Positions 19,128 through 28,474 are shown, counted from the first letter of the stretch. The stretch: DNA of 64,000 nt from Rhizobium deserti (GCF_004358025.1 NZ_SMTL01000001.1:372001-436000); one strand, 5' to 3'. Translations and numbers: made by a program. The notes: generated from the letters alone by a model not told the origin.

Positions 19128-20264
19128 ATGAAGATTGCTTCCGTCCGCACCCATCTCCTGGAGCACAGGCTCGACGTTGCCTTCGAAAGCGCTTCCATGC
19201 GCTTTGATCGGCGCGCGCATGTGCTCGTCGAGATCGAGTGCGAGGACGGAACCATCGGCTGGGGCGAGTGCCTTGGCCCGGCCCGCCCGAACGCTGCCAT
19301 TGTCGCGACCTATGCCAACTGGCTGATCGGCGAAAATCCGCTTGAAACCGAAAAGATCTGGGCGCGCCTCTATAATGCCCTGCGCGACCAGGGCCAGCGC
19401 GGTCTGGCGGTGACTGCCCTTTCCGGCATCGACATCGCGCTCTGGGACATCAAGGGCAAGCATTTCGGCGTTCCCGTCTCCATCCTGCTCGGAGGCCGTT
19501 TTCGCGAAAGCGTCAAAGCCTATGCCACCGGCAGCTTCAAGCGCGACGGCGTCGACCGGGTTGAAGACAACGCTACGGATATCGCCCGCTATCGCATCGA
19601 GGGCTTTCACGCCACCAAGATCAAGATCGGCTTCGGCATCGAGGAAGACCTTCGAGTCATAAAAGCCGTGCGCGAAGCTGCGGGTGCGGACATGCGCCTG
19701 ATGATCGATGCCAATCACGGCTATGATGCCGTGGAAGCGATCAAGCTCGGCAAGGCCGCCGCAGATTTCGACATCGACTGGTTTGAAGAGCCGGTCGTTC
19801 CGGAACAGCTGTCAGCTTATCGCGAAGTCCGGGCGCGCCAGCCCATCCCGGTTGCCGGTGGCGAAACTTGGCACAGCCGCTGGGGCATGCGCGAGCCGAT
19901 TGAAACCCGCGCCGTAGATATCATCCAGCCCGACCTTGCCGGTGTCGGCGGTTTTACCGAAGCCAAGCGGGTCGCCGATCTGGCGGCCTTGCACGGTGTG
20001 CGCGTTGTCCCGCATGTCTGGGGTACCGCCGTTCATATCGCAGCCGCCTTGCAATTCATGGCAGCGATGATCCCGAGCCCGGTCCGGGTCAACCCGATCG
20101 AACCCATTCTGGAATTCGACCGCACCCATAACCCCTTCCGTCAGGCGGTGATCAAAACGCCGATCGAACACGAGCGCGGCGTGGTACAGATCCCCAACGG
20201 CCCGGGCCTTGGAATCGACATCAACCGCGACGCGCTCAAAGAATTCCGCATGGGAGACATCTGA
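19128..20264 (+). CDS. gci: D-galactarolactone cycloisomerase, enolase superfamily
   Basis: Opens D-galactaro-1,4-lactone to 5-keto-4-deoxy-D-glucarate. The 378-residue protein is very like the characterised Agrobacterium Gci as I recall its sequence, including the N-terminal block RTHLLEHRLD and the FDRRAHVLVEIE segment. It has the mandelate-racemase-type K-x-K pair (Lys164, Lys166), metal ligands Asp194, Glu220 and Glu246, and His296 in VVPHVWGT. It lies five bases after kdgD and its stop overlaps the gli start codon by one base, showing tight coupling. Other acid-sugar dehydratases share the fold, but the context with gli and udh supports this call. Confidence 0.92.
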   Translation: MKIASVRTHLLEHRLDVAFESASMRFDRRAHVLVEIECEDGTIGWGECLGPARPNAAIVATYANWLIGENPLETEKIWARLYNALRDQGQRGLAVTALSGIDIALWDIKGKHFGVPVSILLGGRFRESVKAYATGSFKRDGVDRVEDNATDIARYRIEGFHATKIKIGFGIEEDLRVIKAVREAAGADMRLMIDANHGYDAVEAIKLGKAAADFDIDWFEEPVVPEQLSAYREVRARQPIPVAGGETWHSRWGMREPIETRAVDIIQPDLAGVGGFTEAKRVADLAALHGVRVVPHVWGTAVHIAAALQFMAAMIPSPVRVNPIEPILEFDRTHNPFRQAVIKTPIEHERGVVQIPNGPGLGIDINRDALKEFRMGDI

Positions 20265-21145
20265 TGCTGACCCGTACCCTTTCCGGCACCGCTCCGAAGA
20301 CCAAGCTGCCCGAGGGCGCGGTCGATGCTCAGATGCACATGTATCTACCAGGCTATCCTTCCCTGCCCGGCGGCCCCGGACTGCCGGTCGGTTCCCTGCC
20401 TGATCCGGCCCAATACCGGCAGTTCATGAAGTGGATCGGCATTGACCGGGTGATCATCACCCAGGGCAATGCGCACCAGCGCGACAATTCCAATCTCAAT
20501 GCCTGCCTGGCCGAAATGGGCGACCTTGCCCGCGGCGTCTGCGTCATCGACAGCGCGACGACGGATGCGGAACTTGAACAGTTGGCTGCAGCCGGCAATG
20601 TCGGCACACGCATCATGGATCTGCCTGGCGGCGCCGTTGGCTTGAGCGAGCTTGAAGCGGTGGATGTCAAGGCAGCTTCGCTCGGCTGGATGCTGGCCGT
20701 ACAGTTCGACGGCAGCAACATACTAGACCACGAAGAGCGCCTGAAGAACCTGAAGTCCCGCTGGGTCTTCGACCATCACGGCAAATTCTTTGCCGGCGTG
20801 ACGCCGGACAGTCCGCAAATCGACGCCGTCAAGCGGCTGATCGACAGCGGAAAATGCTGGTTCAAGTTTGCCGGCGTCTACGAGTCGTCGAAAGCCGGCG
20901 GACCGGATTATGCCGATGTCGCAGCCGTTGCCCGCGACATTGCCGTTTATGCGCCTGAACGTATCGTCTGGGGCACGAACTGGCCGCACAATCTTGCCCG
21001 TGAGCAAGCCGATTATCCCGATGACGCAGCCTTGACCGACACGGTGCTGGGATGGCTCCCGGACGATCAGGCTCGCCATCTGGCTCTGGTGAAAAATCCT
21101 GAAGAACTTTATCGACTACCCGCCTGGAAGGCGGGTAGCAACTAA
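20264..21145 (+). CDS. gli: D-galactarolactone isomerase, amidohydrolase superfamily
   Basis: Interconverts the 1,5-lactone made by uronate dehydrogenase and the 1,4-lactone used by Gci. The 293-residue protein is an amidohydrolase-fold (TIM-barrel) enzyme with the early DAQMHMY motif where the canonical HxH is partly replaced, later [11 protein letters not shown], and WGTNWPHN near residue 240. It follows gci with a one-base overlap. The combination of gci and gli in one operon is that of the Agrobacterium galacturonate pathway. Confidence 0.9.
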   Translation: MLTRTLSGTAPKTKLPEGAVDAQMHMYLPGYPSLPGGPGLPVGSLPDPAQYRQFMKWIGIDRVIITQGNAHQRDNSNLNACLAEMGDLARGVCVIDSATTDAELEQLAAAGNVGTRIMDLPGGAVGLSELEAVDVKAASLGWMLAVQFDGSNILDHEERLKNLKSRWVFDHHGKFFAGVTPDSPQIDAVKRLIDSGKCWFKFAGVYESSKAGGPDYADVAAVARDIAVYAPERIVWGTNWPHNLAREQADYPDDAALTDTVLGWLPDDQARHLALVKNPEELYRLPAWKAGSN

Positions 21146-21197
21146 ATCCGTCTGTCCGGGGCGTGGAGGCTCCGGCGGATACAATGAGGAGGAAAAC

Positions 21198-22172
21198 ATG
21201 AAAATCACCAAAATGCTCGGCCTCGCATTCGGCCTCGCACTGAGCGCGACAGCCCTACATGCGCAGGAAATCACCCTGCGCTCCGCGGACATTCATCCGG
21301 ACGGTTATCCGACGGTGGAAGCGGTCAAATACATGAGCGAATTGCTGTCCCAGCGGACCAATGGCCGGATCAAGATCCAGGTCATGAACAATTCCATGCT
21401 CGGCCAGGAAAAAGATACGATCGAGCAGACCCGCTTCGGCGTCATCGACATGAACCGCGTCAACGCAGCACCGTTTAACAATCTCGTGCCTCAGACGACG
21501 GTGCTCGGCCTTCCCTTCCTGTTCCGCTCGACGGAGCATATGCATAATGTCGTTGACGGGCCGATCGGCGACGAGATCCTCAAAGCCTTCGAGCCGCATG
21601 GCCTTGTTGGCCTCGCCTATTACGATTCCGGTGCACGCTCCTTCTATACGACCAAGAAGCCGATCACCAAGCTCACCGACCTCAAGGGCATGAAAATCCG
21701 CGTTCAGCAGTCCGACCTGTGGATCGCCATGATGCAGGCCTTCGGCGCCAATCCGACGCCCATGCCGATGGGCGAAGTCTATTCTTCGCTTGAGACCGGC
21801 GTCGTCGACGGTGCCGAAAACAACTGGCCATCATACGAGTCGGCTCGCCACTATGAGGTGGCGAAGAACTACACCCTGACTCAGCACTCTCTGAACCCAG
21901 AAATCCTGGTCATGTCCAAGATCTCCTGGGACAAGCTGACGCCGGAAGACCAAAAGGCAGTTCGCGAAACAGCCAAGGAGTCCGTCAAGAAGATGCGCGA
22001 ACTGTGGACCGCTCGTGAGAAAAGCTCCGAAGAGAAGGTTCGCGCAAGCGGTGCCAAAGTCATCGAAGTTAATAAAGATGAATTCGCCGCAGCGATGAAG
22101 CCGGTCTACGACAAGTTCGTCACCGACCCGAAACAGAAGGCTCTGCTGGAGCAGATCCAAGCCGCTAAGTAG
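21198..22172 (+). CDS. TRAP transporter substrate-binding protein (DctP family)
   Basis: A 324-residue periplasmic binding protein with signal peptide [22 protein letters not shown] and cleavage near HAQ. The DctP fold is shown by [26 protein letters not shown], the ligand-binding arginine region [14 protein letters not shown], and [33 protein letters not shown] precedes the ATG. Its place behind kdgD-gci-gli points to uptake of galacturonate, galactarate or a related acid sugar. A hairpin with a T run separates it from the membrane subunits, which would keep this subunit in excess. Confidence 0.9.
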   Translation: MKITKMLGLAFGLALSATALHAQEITLRSADIHPDGYPTVEAVKYMSELLSQRTNGRIKIQVMNNSMLGQEKDTIEQTRFGVIDMNRVNAAPFNNLVPQTTVLGLPFLFRSTEHMHNVVDGPIGDEILKAFEPHGLVGLAYYDSGARSFYTTKKPITKLTDLKGMKIRVQQSDLWIAMMQAFGANPTPMPMGEVYSSLETGVVDGAENNWPSYESARHYEVAKNYTLTQHSLNPEILVMSKISWDKLTPEDQKAVRETAKESVKKMRELWTAREKSSEEKVRASGAKVIEVNKDEFAAAMKPVYDKFVTDPKQKALLEQIQAAK

Positions 22173-22186
22173 ATCCGGCATAGTAT

Positions 22187-22216
22187 CCGGCCCCTCCCAA
22201 TCGGGGGCCGGTTTTC
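22187..22216 (+). terminator. Terminator/attenuator between TRAP binding protein and membrane subunits
   Basis: CCGGCCCC, an 8-nt loop, and GGGGCCGG form a strong stem, followed by TTTT. It lies 15 bases after the binding-protein stop and inside the operon, so it probably reduces but does not abolish transcription of the two membrane-subunit genes. Confidence 0.75.
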
Positions 22217-22261
22217 ATTTCCGGTGCGGGAGACCCGTTACGGATCTCGGAGGACAGATTC

Positions 22262-22783
22262 TTGAGAAATTTTATGCTGGCCATCAGGCCTTTTCTGGGC
22301 GGACTCAGCCGCCTCATGCTTTACATCGCGGGGATCGGCATCATCGCCATGACGCTGATTGTCGGCTGGCAGGTCTTCGGCCGCTATGTATTGAACGACT
22401 CGCCAAGTTGGTCAGAGCCTTTGTCGCTTTATCTCATGTCCTGGTTCATTATGCTTGGCGCAGCTGTCGGCGTGCGCGAAAGCGTGCATCTAGGACTCGA
22501 CATCGTCCGCTATGTCATGCCGCCGGCCGTTCAGAAGGCAATGGATCTCATCAGTCTCGGCCTGATCATCCTCTTCGGCATCGGCATGGCCTATTATTCG
22601 ACGCTGCTCGCAATGGGCACCTGGTCGGCGACAATACCGGTTCTTGGTTGGCCGGGCGGCACTGACTTCTTCCCGATGATCTTTGGCGGCGCCATGATTT
22701 CGATTTTTGCCTTGGAGCGCTTTGTTGACGTCATAATTGGCGTTGAAGTGGCTGCTGACGTGCTCGTGCAGGAGGCTGCGTAA
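22262..22783 (+). CDS. TRAP transporter small membrane subunit (DctQ family)
   Basis: A 173-residue four-helix membrane protein; helices lie at about 15-40, 55-75, 95-118 and 135-158. The family signature WQVFGRYVLNDSPSWSEPLSLYLMSWFIMLGAAVG is clear. It starts with TTG at 22262, justified by CGGAGGA seven bases upstream. The stop overlaps the start of the large subunit by one base. Confidence 0.88.
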   Translation: MRNFMLAIRPFLGGLSRLMLYIAGIGIIAMTLIVGWQVFGRYVLNDSPSWSEPLSLYLMSWFIMLGAAVGVRESVHLGLDIVRYVMPPAVQKAMDLISLGLIILFGIGMAYYSTLLAMGTWSATIPVLGWPGGTDFFPMIFGGAMISIFALERFVDVIIGVEVAADVLVQEAA

Positions 22784-24063
22784 TGGCTTACGCTATTCTT
22801 TTCGGTTCATTCACGACGCTGATGATCATCGGCATGCCGATCGCCTTCTGCCTCGGCATATCGTCCTTTGCAACCGTACTCTATATCGGCCTTCCGCCGA
22901 TCGTCGTCTTCCAGCAGTTGAACTCCGGCATGAACGTCTTCGCCATGATGGCGATCCCCTTCTTCATCTTCGCCGGCGACTTGATGGTGCGCGGCGGCAT
23001 CGCCACCCGGCTTATCCGCTTCGCAGCCGGCCTTGTTGGTCATATGCGCGGTGGCCTTGGCCAGGTCAACGTCGTCGCCTCAACCCTGTTCGGTGGAATT
23101 TCTGGCTCGGCCGTCGCAGACGCATCGGCCGTTGGTGGATTGATGATCCCGCAAATGGCGGCGCGCGGCTATGATAGGGATTATGCCGTCAACGTCACCG
23201 CCAACGCGGCGATCATCGCCCTGATGATCCCTCCCTCGCACAACATGATCCTTTACTCGATCGCAGCCGGCGGCAATGTTTCCGTCGCCGACCTTTTCAC
23301 GGCCGGCATCATTCCCGGCCTGCTGCTGGCCGGCGCGCTGATGTTCACCGCCTGGTGGGTCGCCGTGAAACGCGGCTATCCGGCGGATGCCTTTCCGGGC
23401 CTGGCCCGCGTCGGATATTACTTTCTCGCCTCGCTGCCCGGCATCCTGCTGATCGGCATCATATTCGGTGGTGTTCGCTCCGGCATATTCACCGCAACGG
23501 AAAGCTCCTGCATTGCCGTTCTTTACGCCTTTCTGGTCGCCATGCTGGTGTATCGCGAGCTCAATTGGGAAGGCTTTGTCGAGGCCGTGATGGGTGCCGT
23601 GCGCACAACAGCCATGGTTCTGCTCGTCATCGGCACAGCGGCCTCTTTTGGCTGGCTGATGGCCTTTCTTCAGGTCCAGACACTGATCATCGCCGCAATC
23701 AGCGCCATTTCCGACAACCCAATCATCGTGCTGCTGATGATCAACGTCATCCTGCTGGTGCTCGGCACGTTCATGGACATGGCGCCGATGGTCATCATCG
23801 CGACTCCGATTCTGCTCCCAGTCGTTAAGGCCTTCGGCATCGACCCCGTACATTTCGGCGTCATCATGATCCTGAATGCCGGCATAGGGCTCAACACGCC
23901 GCCGGTGGGAACCGTACTCTTCGTCGCCTGCGCGGTTGGCAGGATATCGATCCGGCAGGCAATGCGCACCATATGGCCGTTCTTCGGCGCCAGCGTTGCG
24001 GTTTTGATGGCGGTCACCTACATCCCGGCACTGTCGCTCTGGCTGCCGAGCGTCTTCAGGTAA
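22783..24063 (+). CDS. TRAP transporter large membrane subunit (DctM family)
   Basis: A 426-residue protein with about twelve hydrophobic segments, the sodium-coupled permease core of the TRAP system. Typical blocks are GMPIAFCLGISSF, FFIFAGDLMVRGG, FGGISGSAVADASAVG, IALMIPPSHNMILYS and GLNTPPVGTVLFVA. It is coupled to the small subunit by a one-base overlap and is followed by a strong terminator, which marks the end of the galacturonate operon. Confidence 0.92.
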   Translation: MAYAILFGSFTTLMIIGMPIAFCLGISSFATVLYIGLPPIVVFQQLNSGMNVFAMMAIPFFIFAGDLMVRGGIATRLIRFAAGLVGHMRGGLGQVNVVASTLFGGISGSAVADASAVGGLMIPQMAARGYDRDYAVNVTANAAIIALMIPPSHNMILYSIAAGGNVSVADLFTAGIIPGLLLAGALMFTAWWVAVKRGYPADAFPGLARVGYYFLASLPGILLIGIIFGGVRSGIFTATESSCIAVLYAFLVAMLVYRELNWEGFVEAVMGAVRTTAMVLLVIGTAASFGWLMAFLQVQTLIIAAISAISDNPIIVLLMINVILLVLGTFMDMAPMVIIATPILLPVVKAFGIDPVHFGVIMILNAGIGLNTPPVGTVLFVACAVGRISIRQAMRTIWPFFGASVAVLMAVTYIPALSLWLPSVFR

Positions 24064-24090
24064 TTGAAGCTAAGCCTTAGCGCTTTGTCT

Positions 24091-24119
24091 GGTCCCGCCT
24101 GAAAAGGCGGGACCTTTTC
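24091..24119 (+). terminator. Operon-end terminator after the TRAP genes
   Basis: GGTCCCGCC-TGAAAA-GGCGGGACC forms a 9-bp perfect stem followed by TTTTCG, 27 bases after the DctM stop. Confidence 0.85.
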
Positions 24120-24204
24120 GTTCGCGCTTGGCGCCAGAGCCTCTTGTGCCTCATGCCATGGCCGTTAAAGTCACGGCTTCCGAAGCAGGCGTGGAACCTC
24201 CCTT

Positions 24205-25440
24205 ATGGCCGATACTGTTACCGATCGTTTTCTCCGCTATGTCGTCATCGACACCCAGTCCGATGCCAAGTCTGCTACCCAGCCGTCCACGGAAAAGCAG
24301 AAGGATCTTGGCCGCCTGCTGGTCGAGGAACTGCTGGCCATCGGCCTGACGGATGCTCATCTCGACGAATACGGCTATGTCTATGCGACCATTCCGTCGA
24401 ATTCCGGTAAGAACAATGTTCCGGTCATATGCCTTTGCGCCCATATGGATACGGCTCCGGATTTCTCCGGTACGGGCGTCAAACCGCAGGTGATCCGCAA
24501 TTACCAGGGCGGTGACATCCGTTTGCCGGGCCATGCCGAGCGTGTGATCAGGGAAAGCGAGCATCCGGCACTCAAGGACCAGATCGGCAATGACATCATC
24601 ACCTCTGATGGCACGACGCTGCTGGGCGCCGATGACAAGGCGGGTCTGGCTGAGATCGTCACGGCCGCGCAGTTTTTGATGGATAATCCTGACATCAAGC
24701 ATGGCGCCATCCGCATCCTGTTCACGCCGGACGAAGAGATCGCCCGTGGCGTCGAAAAGGTCGATCTTCAAAAGCTCGGAGCCGACTTCGGCTATACGCT
24801 CGACGGCGAAACAGCAGGCACAATCGAGGACGAGACATTTTCCGCTGACGCCGTGGACATCGCCATCACCGGCGTCGCCATCCATCCGGGTTTTGCCTAT
24901 GGAAAGATGGAGAACTCTATCCGTATTGCTGGAGCGATTGTCGATCGCCTCCCGAAGGAGATGGCGCCCGAAACGACACATGGCAAAGACGGCTTCATCC
25001 ATCCGACTGGCATCTCCGGAAGTATGGAAAAGGCCTCTGTCAGTTTCATTATCCGCGACTTTACCGAGGCGGGCCTTTCTGCCAAGAAGACTATGCTCGA
25101 GGAGATCACCCGCCAGGTAATGACCAGCTATCCCGGCTCTAGCTACACGTTCAAGGTAACCCAGCAATACCGCAACATGAAACTCGTTCTGGACCAGCAC
25201 CCGGACGTCGTGGAAAACGCCATGGAAGCGGTTCGGCGCGCTGGCATGACGCCCGTGCGCGGCAGCATTCGCGGCGGCACCGATGGTTCCCGCCTGTCTT
25301 ACATGGGGCTTCCATGCCCTAATATATTCGCCGGTGGCCATGCCTTCCATTCGCCGCTGGAATGGGTGAGCAGTCAGGACATGCAGAGAGCTGTCAATAC
25401 GGTGGTGGAACTGGCGAAACTATGGGAGGAGCGGGCCTGA
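24205..25440 (+). CDS. pepT: Peptidase T, tripeptide aminopeptidase
   Basis: A 411-residue cytosolic M20B zinc peptidase that removes N-terminal residues from tripeptides. Metal and catalytic motifs are CAHMDTAPDFSG, LLGADDKAGLAEI, FTPDEEIARGVE and the aspartate of YTLDGETAG; the C-terminal histidine is in FAGGHAFHSPLEW. Length fits the family. The ribosome site before ATG 24205 is weak. It is preceded by the TRAP terminator and converges with the sigma factor gene, so it is probably a single-gene unit. Confidence 0.93.
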   Translation: MADTVTDRFLRYVVIDTQSDAKSATQPSTEKQKDLGRLLVEELLAIGLTDAHLDEYGYVYATIPSNSGKNNVPVICLCAHMDTAPDFSGTGVKPQVIRNYQGGDIRLPGHAERVIRESEHPALKDQIGNDIITSDGTTLLGADDKAGLAEIVTAAQFLMDNPDIKHGAIRILFTPDEEIARGVEKVDLQKLGADFGYTLDGETAGTIEDETFSADAVDIAITGVAIHPGFAYGKMENSIRIAGAIVDRLPKEMAPETTHGKDGFIHPTGISGSMEKASVSFIIRDFTEAGLSAKKTMLEEITRQVMTSYPGSSYTFKVTQQYRNMKLVLDQHPDVVENAMEAVRRAGMTPVRGSIRGGTDGSRLSYMGLPCPNIFAGGHAFHSPLEWVSSQDMQRAVNTVVELAKLWEERA

Positions 25441-25463
25441 CACGGCTTTAGGCCCCGATTTGG

Positions 25464-25985
25464 CTAGCGCAGCGAAACGTCGCCAAGCTGTTCGGTCAGC
25501 GCCTTGCGTGCCCGGTTGACGCGGCTCTTCACCGTCCCCACCTCACACTGACAGATCCGGGCCGTCTCGTCATAGCTGGTTCCTATCGCGATCAGCATAA
25601 GAGCCTCGCGAACCTGCCCGGGTAGCCGATCGAGAGCCGACTGCATCTCGTTGCGGCGTACCGCCCATTCCTGCGGCGGCGCAATCGACAGGCGGGCCGC
25701 CATTGCGTCTTCGATACCCACATGTTCCCTCTGCCTGACGCGGTAGATCGTGCAGAAGGTGTTGCGCATGATTGTGAATAGCCACGACTTCAAGGCTGTC
25801 CCTGGCTGAAACTGGGTAGCGGCATTGAGAGCCCGGGCGACGGTCTCCTGCACCAGATCGTCAACTTCCTCATTGCTTCCAACGAGGCGGCGGGCAAAGC
25901 GACGAAGCGCTGGGATCTGCTCCTCGACGCCCCGTTGAACCGCGTCGCCAGAATATCGGGTCCTGACTGTATCTATCTGGTTCAT
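25464..25985 (-). CDS. ECF sigma factor, EcfG/ECF15-like
   Basis: A 173-residue extracytoplasmic-function sigma factor with sigma-2 (about 20-90: IPALRRFARRLVGSNEEVDDLVQETVARAL...LKSWLFTIMRNTF) and sigma-4 (about 115-165: LPGQVREALMLIAI...YDETARICQCEVGTVKSRVNRARKAL). The sigma-4 wording is like EcfG, the general stress sigma factor of alphaproteobacteria (RpoE2 in Sinorhizobium). No phyR or nepR is adjacent, so this may be a second EcfG paralogue. AAAGGAGGTG gives a strong ribosome site. A perfect palindrome lies about 55 bases upstream. Four GGAAC-type promoters elsewhere in the window are possible targets. Confidence 0.82.
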   Translation of the reverse strand: MNQIDTVRTRYSGDAVQRGVEEQIPALRRFARRLVGSNEEVDDLVQETVARALNAATQFQPGTALKSWLFTIMRNTFCTIYRVRQREHVGIEDAMAARLSIAPPQEWAVRRNEMQSALDRLPGQVREALMLIAIGTSYDETARICQCEVGTVKSRVNRARKALTEQLGDVSLR

Positions 25986-26037
25986 CTGGCACCTCCTTTA
26001 ATGGAGTAGCAACGGCTCCGCCCCACCTTACGTTGCC

Positions 26038-26051
26038 GTACGAAATCGTAC
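26038..26051. repeat. Palindrome upstream of the ECF sigma gene
   Basis: GTACGA-AA-TCGTAC has perfect 6-bp arms. It sits 53 bases upstream of the sigma factor start and could be an operator for a dimeric regulator, perhaps the neighbouring Crp/Fnr protein; its sequence is not a classical FNR or CRP box. Confidence 0.35.
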
Positions 26052-26125
26052 CCTCCACGGACCGAACGCGGAAAAGATGGTCGCAAAGTCGTCGCCGACC
26101 GTGGCCCCACACCAGAGTTGCGAGT

Positions 26126-26842
26126 TCAGCCGATCGGGCCGATCAGCCGTTCGTATTCCTGCTCGTATTTCCCATAGGCGTCGCGGGCAAACTCCTCAAG
26201 CGCCGCCCGATCCCTCACAATGATGACACCGCGCTCGGAATAAATGAATTTGCGGCCTTCCAGGACATGGAGGGCTGTCGTGACACTGGGCCGCCGTACC
26301 GCAAGCATGATCGACAGGAACTCGTGGGTTAGGCTGATTTCGTCGCCATCCGTCCTGTCATGGCACATCAAGATCCACCTGGCCAAACGGACATCAATAT
26401 GATGAACCGCATTGGAAAGTGACGTATATGCGCTCTGCACTGCCATAGCTTGTGCATAGCGGTTAAGCAGGTTCTGCAGTTCCCGTTCGCGCTGGATCAA
26501 CTCGGTCAGCAAAGAAGCGGGCATGCGATAGCCATACCCCTCCACCTGCATGAAAGTCGAATAAGGATCCTTCTTTGCATCGAGGACCAAGGCGGTCGGC
26601 GTCATTCCGTCGCGGCCGAATATGCCGATCTCAGCTTTCTGCCCTTCCGCCGATTCGGCAACGATCGAGGCAATCCCAACTTCGGGAAAATAAGCGTGAG
26701 CGGGCTGTTGAAGGGGGGCCGACATCTCGAACCCGCGCGAAAGCGGGACATGCTCAAGATGCGGTCTGATCTGCTCGAATACGTTAGCTGGCATCAGCCG
26801 GAGGAGATTATTCCGAACCGTATCTTGCCGCACTTCAGCCAT
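26126..26842 (-). CDS. Crp/Fnr-family transcriptional regulator
   Basis: A 238-residue regulator with a cyclic-nucleotide-fold N-terminal domain (about 25-140), the long dimer helix (ERELQNLLNRYAQAMAVQSAYTSLSNAVHHIDVRLARWILMC) and a winged helix with ISLTHEFLSIMLAVRRPSVTTALHVLEGRKFI. The recognition helix differs from FNR/FixK (RRPSVT instead of E..SR), so its site is different. No cysteine cluster is present. It lies 140 bases upstream of the ECF sigma gene on the same strand and beside signalling genes, suggesting a stress role. Confidence 0.85.
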   Translation of the reverse strand: MAEVRQDTVRNNLLRLMPANVFEQIRPHLEHVPLSRGFEMSAPLQQPAHAYFPEVGIASIVAESAEGQKAEIGIFGRDGMTPTALVLDAKKDPYSTFMQVEGYGYRMPASLLTELIQRERELQNLLNRYAQAMAVQSAYTSLSNAVHHIDVRLARWILMCHDRTDGDEISLTHEFLSIMLAVRRPSVTTALHVLEGRKFIYSERGVIIVRDRAALEEFARDAYGKYEQEYERLIGPIG

Positions 26843-27008
26843 TGCTCATCCTTGAAGCGGAGCACGGCATTGGGCCTTACTGGGAGATCTCCGCTGACTT
26901 GTAAAATTCATCTATGGCCATAAAAAAGCATAGACAACCCGATGCGCGCCCTCAGTACGATATCGGACGAACGCCTACAGCGAGCCGCAGATTGTTTAAG
27001 GTAAGCCA

Positions 27009-27413
27009 TTGCTCGCATTGGCCATCGCTTTGATCTGTCTATCAAACAAGTTGATACTGCTGCTGGAAGATCAGCCGCTGATTTCGCTGGATCTGGAAGA
27101 AAGCTTCCGGGACCTCGGGATCGAGCGCGTCTTGACACTGCGGTCAAAGCGCGAGGCTACTAGCTGGCTCCAAAGCCATGTTCCAGACCTGGTGATTCTT
27201 GATCTCCATCTCAGTGATGGCGATTGTCGGCCAGTTCTGGGCGCTCTGAGAAAGCAGGCCGTACCGGTTATTATTTATTCGGGAGGCGACCTTCCCGATG
27301 GATGGGAGCCGGAGCTTTTCCAAGGCTGTGACTGGGTTCAGAAGCCTGCCGATCCGGACTACATCGTCGAACTCGCAAAAGCCAAGCTGCAGAAACAAGC
27401 TGCCTCCGCATAG
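27009..27413 (+). CDS. Stand-alone receiver protein
   Basis: A 134-residue single-domain response regulator. Receiver marks are LLLEDQPLISLDLEE (acidic pair ED), DLVILDLHLSDGDC with the acceptor aspartate, the threonine/serine position in VIIYSGGD, and WVQKPADP with the lysine. It starts with TTG, preceded by AAGG seven bases away. There is no output domain, so it would act by protein contact or phosphate transfer, possibly with the HWE kinase that converges on it. Confidence 0.75.
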   Translation: MLALAIALICLSNKLILLLEDQPLISLDLEESFRDLGIERVLTLRSKREATSWLQSHVPDLVILDLHLSDGDCRPVLGALRKQAVPVIIYSGGDLPDGWEPELFQGCDWVQKPADPDYIVELAKAKLQKQAASA

Positions 27414-27466
27414 ACTCAAGGGCTCCCCGCTCCTGATGAAAATTTGAGATGGTCCTGTCCACTTAG

Positions 27467-28474
27467 TCAGGCAGAAGGCGTCGGAAGAGGAAAGGAAATA
27501 ATGCAGACCACTCCACTCTGCGCATAATCGAGCCTGGCCTCGCCCTGAAGCTCGTATCGGATGCTGCGCTGGATGAGCGTGGTACCAAAGCCTTCTTTAT
27601 CCGGTGGCTGAACGGCTGGACCATCCATTTCCTGCCAATGCAAGGTCACAACATCTCCAGATTCCAGAAGGTCCCGCTGCCACCCGACTTTGATATAGCC
27701 CGGTTCATGGGAAAGAGCGCCGTATTTGACGGCATTGGTCGTCAGTTCATTGATCACCATGCTGAGCGCCAGGGCAGCCTTGGGGTCGAGCTGGACAGAC
27801 GGCCCTTCTTCAACGCGGAACTTGTCGCTGCGGCCCTGGACGTAGGGAAGAAGAGTGCGGCGAATAACTTCAGACAGCTCGGCCTGTCCCCAATTCGTCT
27901 CGAACAGCAGCGCATGGGCATCGGCCATGGCACGCAGACGGCCTAAGAGGTCGTCCGAATAGCTTTCCACGGTGGCACTGTTTTTTGCGGTGCGGCGCAC
28001 CAATGACATAACCATGGCCATAGTGTTTTTAACGCGATGACTGAGTTCGCGCACCAGCAACTCCTTCTGGTGCTGCACCCTTCTGCGCTCAGCCTTCTCG
28101 CGCGCTTCAGCGAGCGCCCGCTCCACAGCAGTCGGCAGCCTGATCAGCCTCTGCTTCAGCACATAGTCCGTCGCCCCATGCCGGAAGGACTCGATTGCAA
28201 CCTCTTCGCCGAGAACTCCGGACACAAAGATGAAGGGAATGTTGGGTACTCGCTGGCTTGCCAATTCCAAAGCCGCCATACCGTCGAAATCGGGCAGCGA
28301 GAAATCGGAAAGGATGAGATCGAAGGCGCCCTCATCGAGCGCCTTCAAGTAATCCGCCCGGTTCTCGGCCCGCTGGATCTCCGGCTGCGGCTGCATTTGC
28401 GAAAGATGTTCGCGGATCAGCTCCGCATCCAGCGAGCTGTCCTCAAGCAGCAGTATGCGCGGCTTTCTCTGCAT
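27467..28474 (-). CDS. Receiver-HWE/HisKA_2 histidine kinase
   Basis: A 335-residue protein with an N-terminal receiver (about 5-122: RILLLEDSSLDAEL, LILSDFSLPDFDG, YVLKQRLIR) and a C-terminal kinase of the HWE/HisKA_2 class. The phospho-acceptor histidine is in ELLVRELSHRVKNTMAMVMSL, and the ATP-binding part has MVINELTTNAVKYGAL and EGFGTTLIQRS. Such kinases feed general stress and light signalling in alphaproteobacteria. It is the third gene of the bacteriophytochrome operon, four bases after the receiver gene, and may be controlled by phosphorylation of its own receiver. Confidence 0.87.
   Translation of the reverse strand: MQRKPRILLLEDSSLDAELIREHLSQMQPQPEIQRAENRADYLKALDEGAFDLILSDFSLPDFDGMAALELASQRVPNIPFIFVSGVLGEEVAIESFRHGATDYVLKQRLIRLPTAVERALAEAREKAERRRVQHQKELLVRELSHRVKNTMAMVMSLVRRTAKNSATVESYSDDLLGRLRAMADAHALLFETNWGQAELSEVIRRTLLPYVQGRSDKFRVEEGPSVQLDPKAALALSMVINELTTNAVKYGALSHEPGYIKVGWQRDLLESGDVVTLHWQEMDGPAVQPPDKEGFGTTLIQRSIRYELQGEARLDYAQSGVVCIISFPLPTPSA

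Noticed and set aside
23080..23853. Long open frame on the minus strand, rich in His, Asp and Gln
   Set aside because: It is the mirror frame of the TRAP large-subunit gene; composition is typical of an antisense shadow and there is no ribosome site or domain.
24193..24221. GGAAC near the pepT start as a stress promoter
   Set aside because: The TT partner is out of spacing and the site would overlap the start codon.
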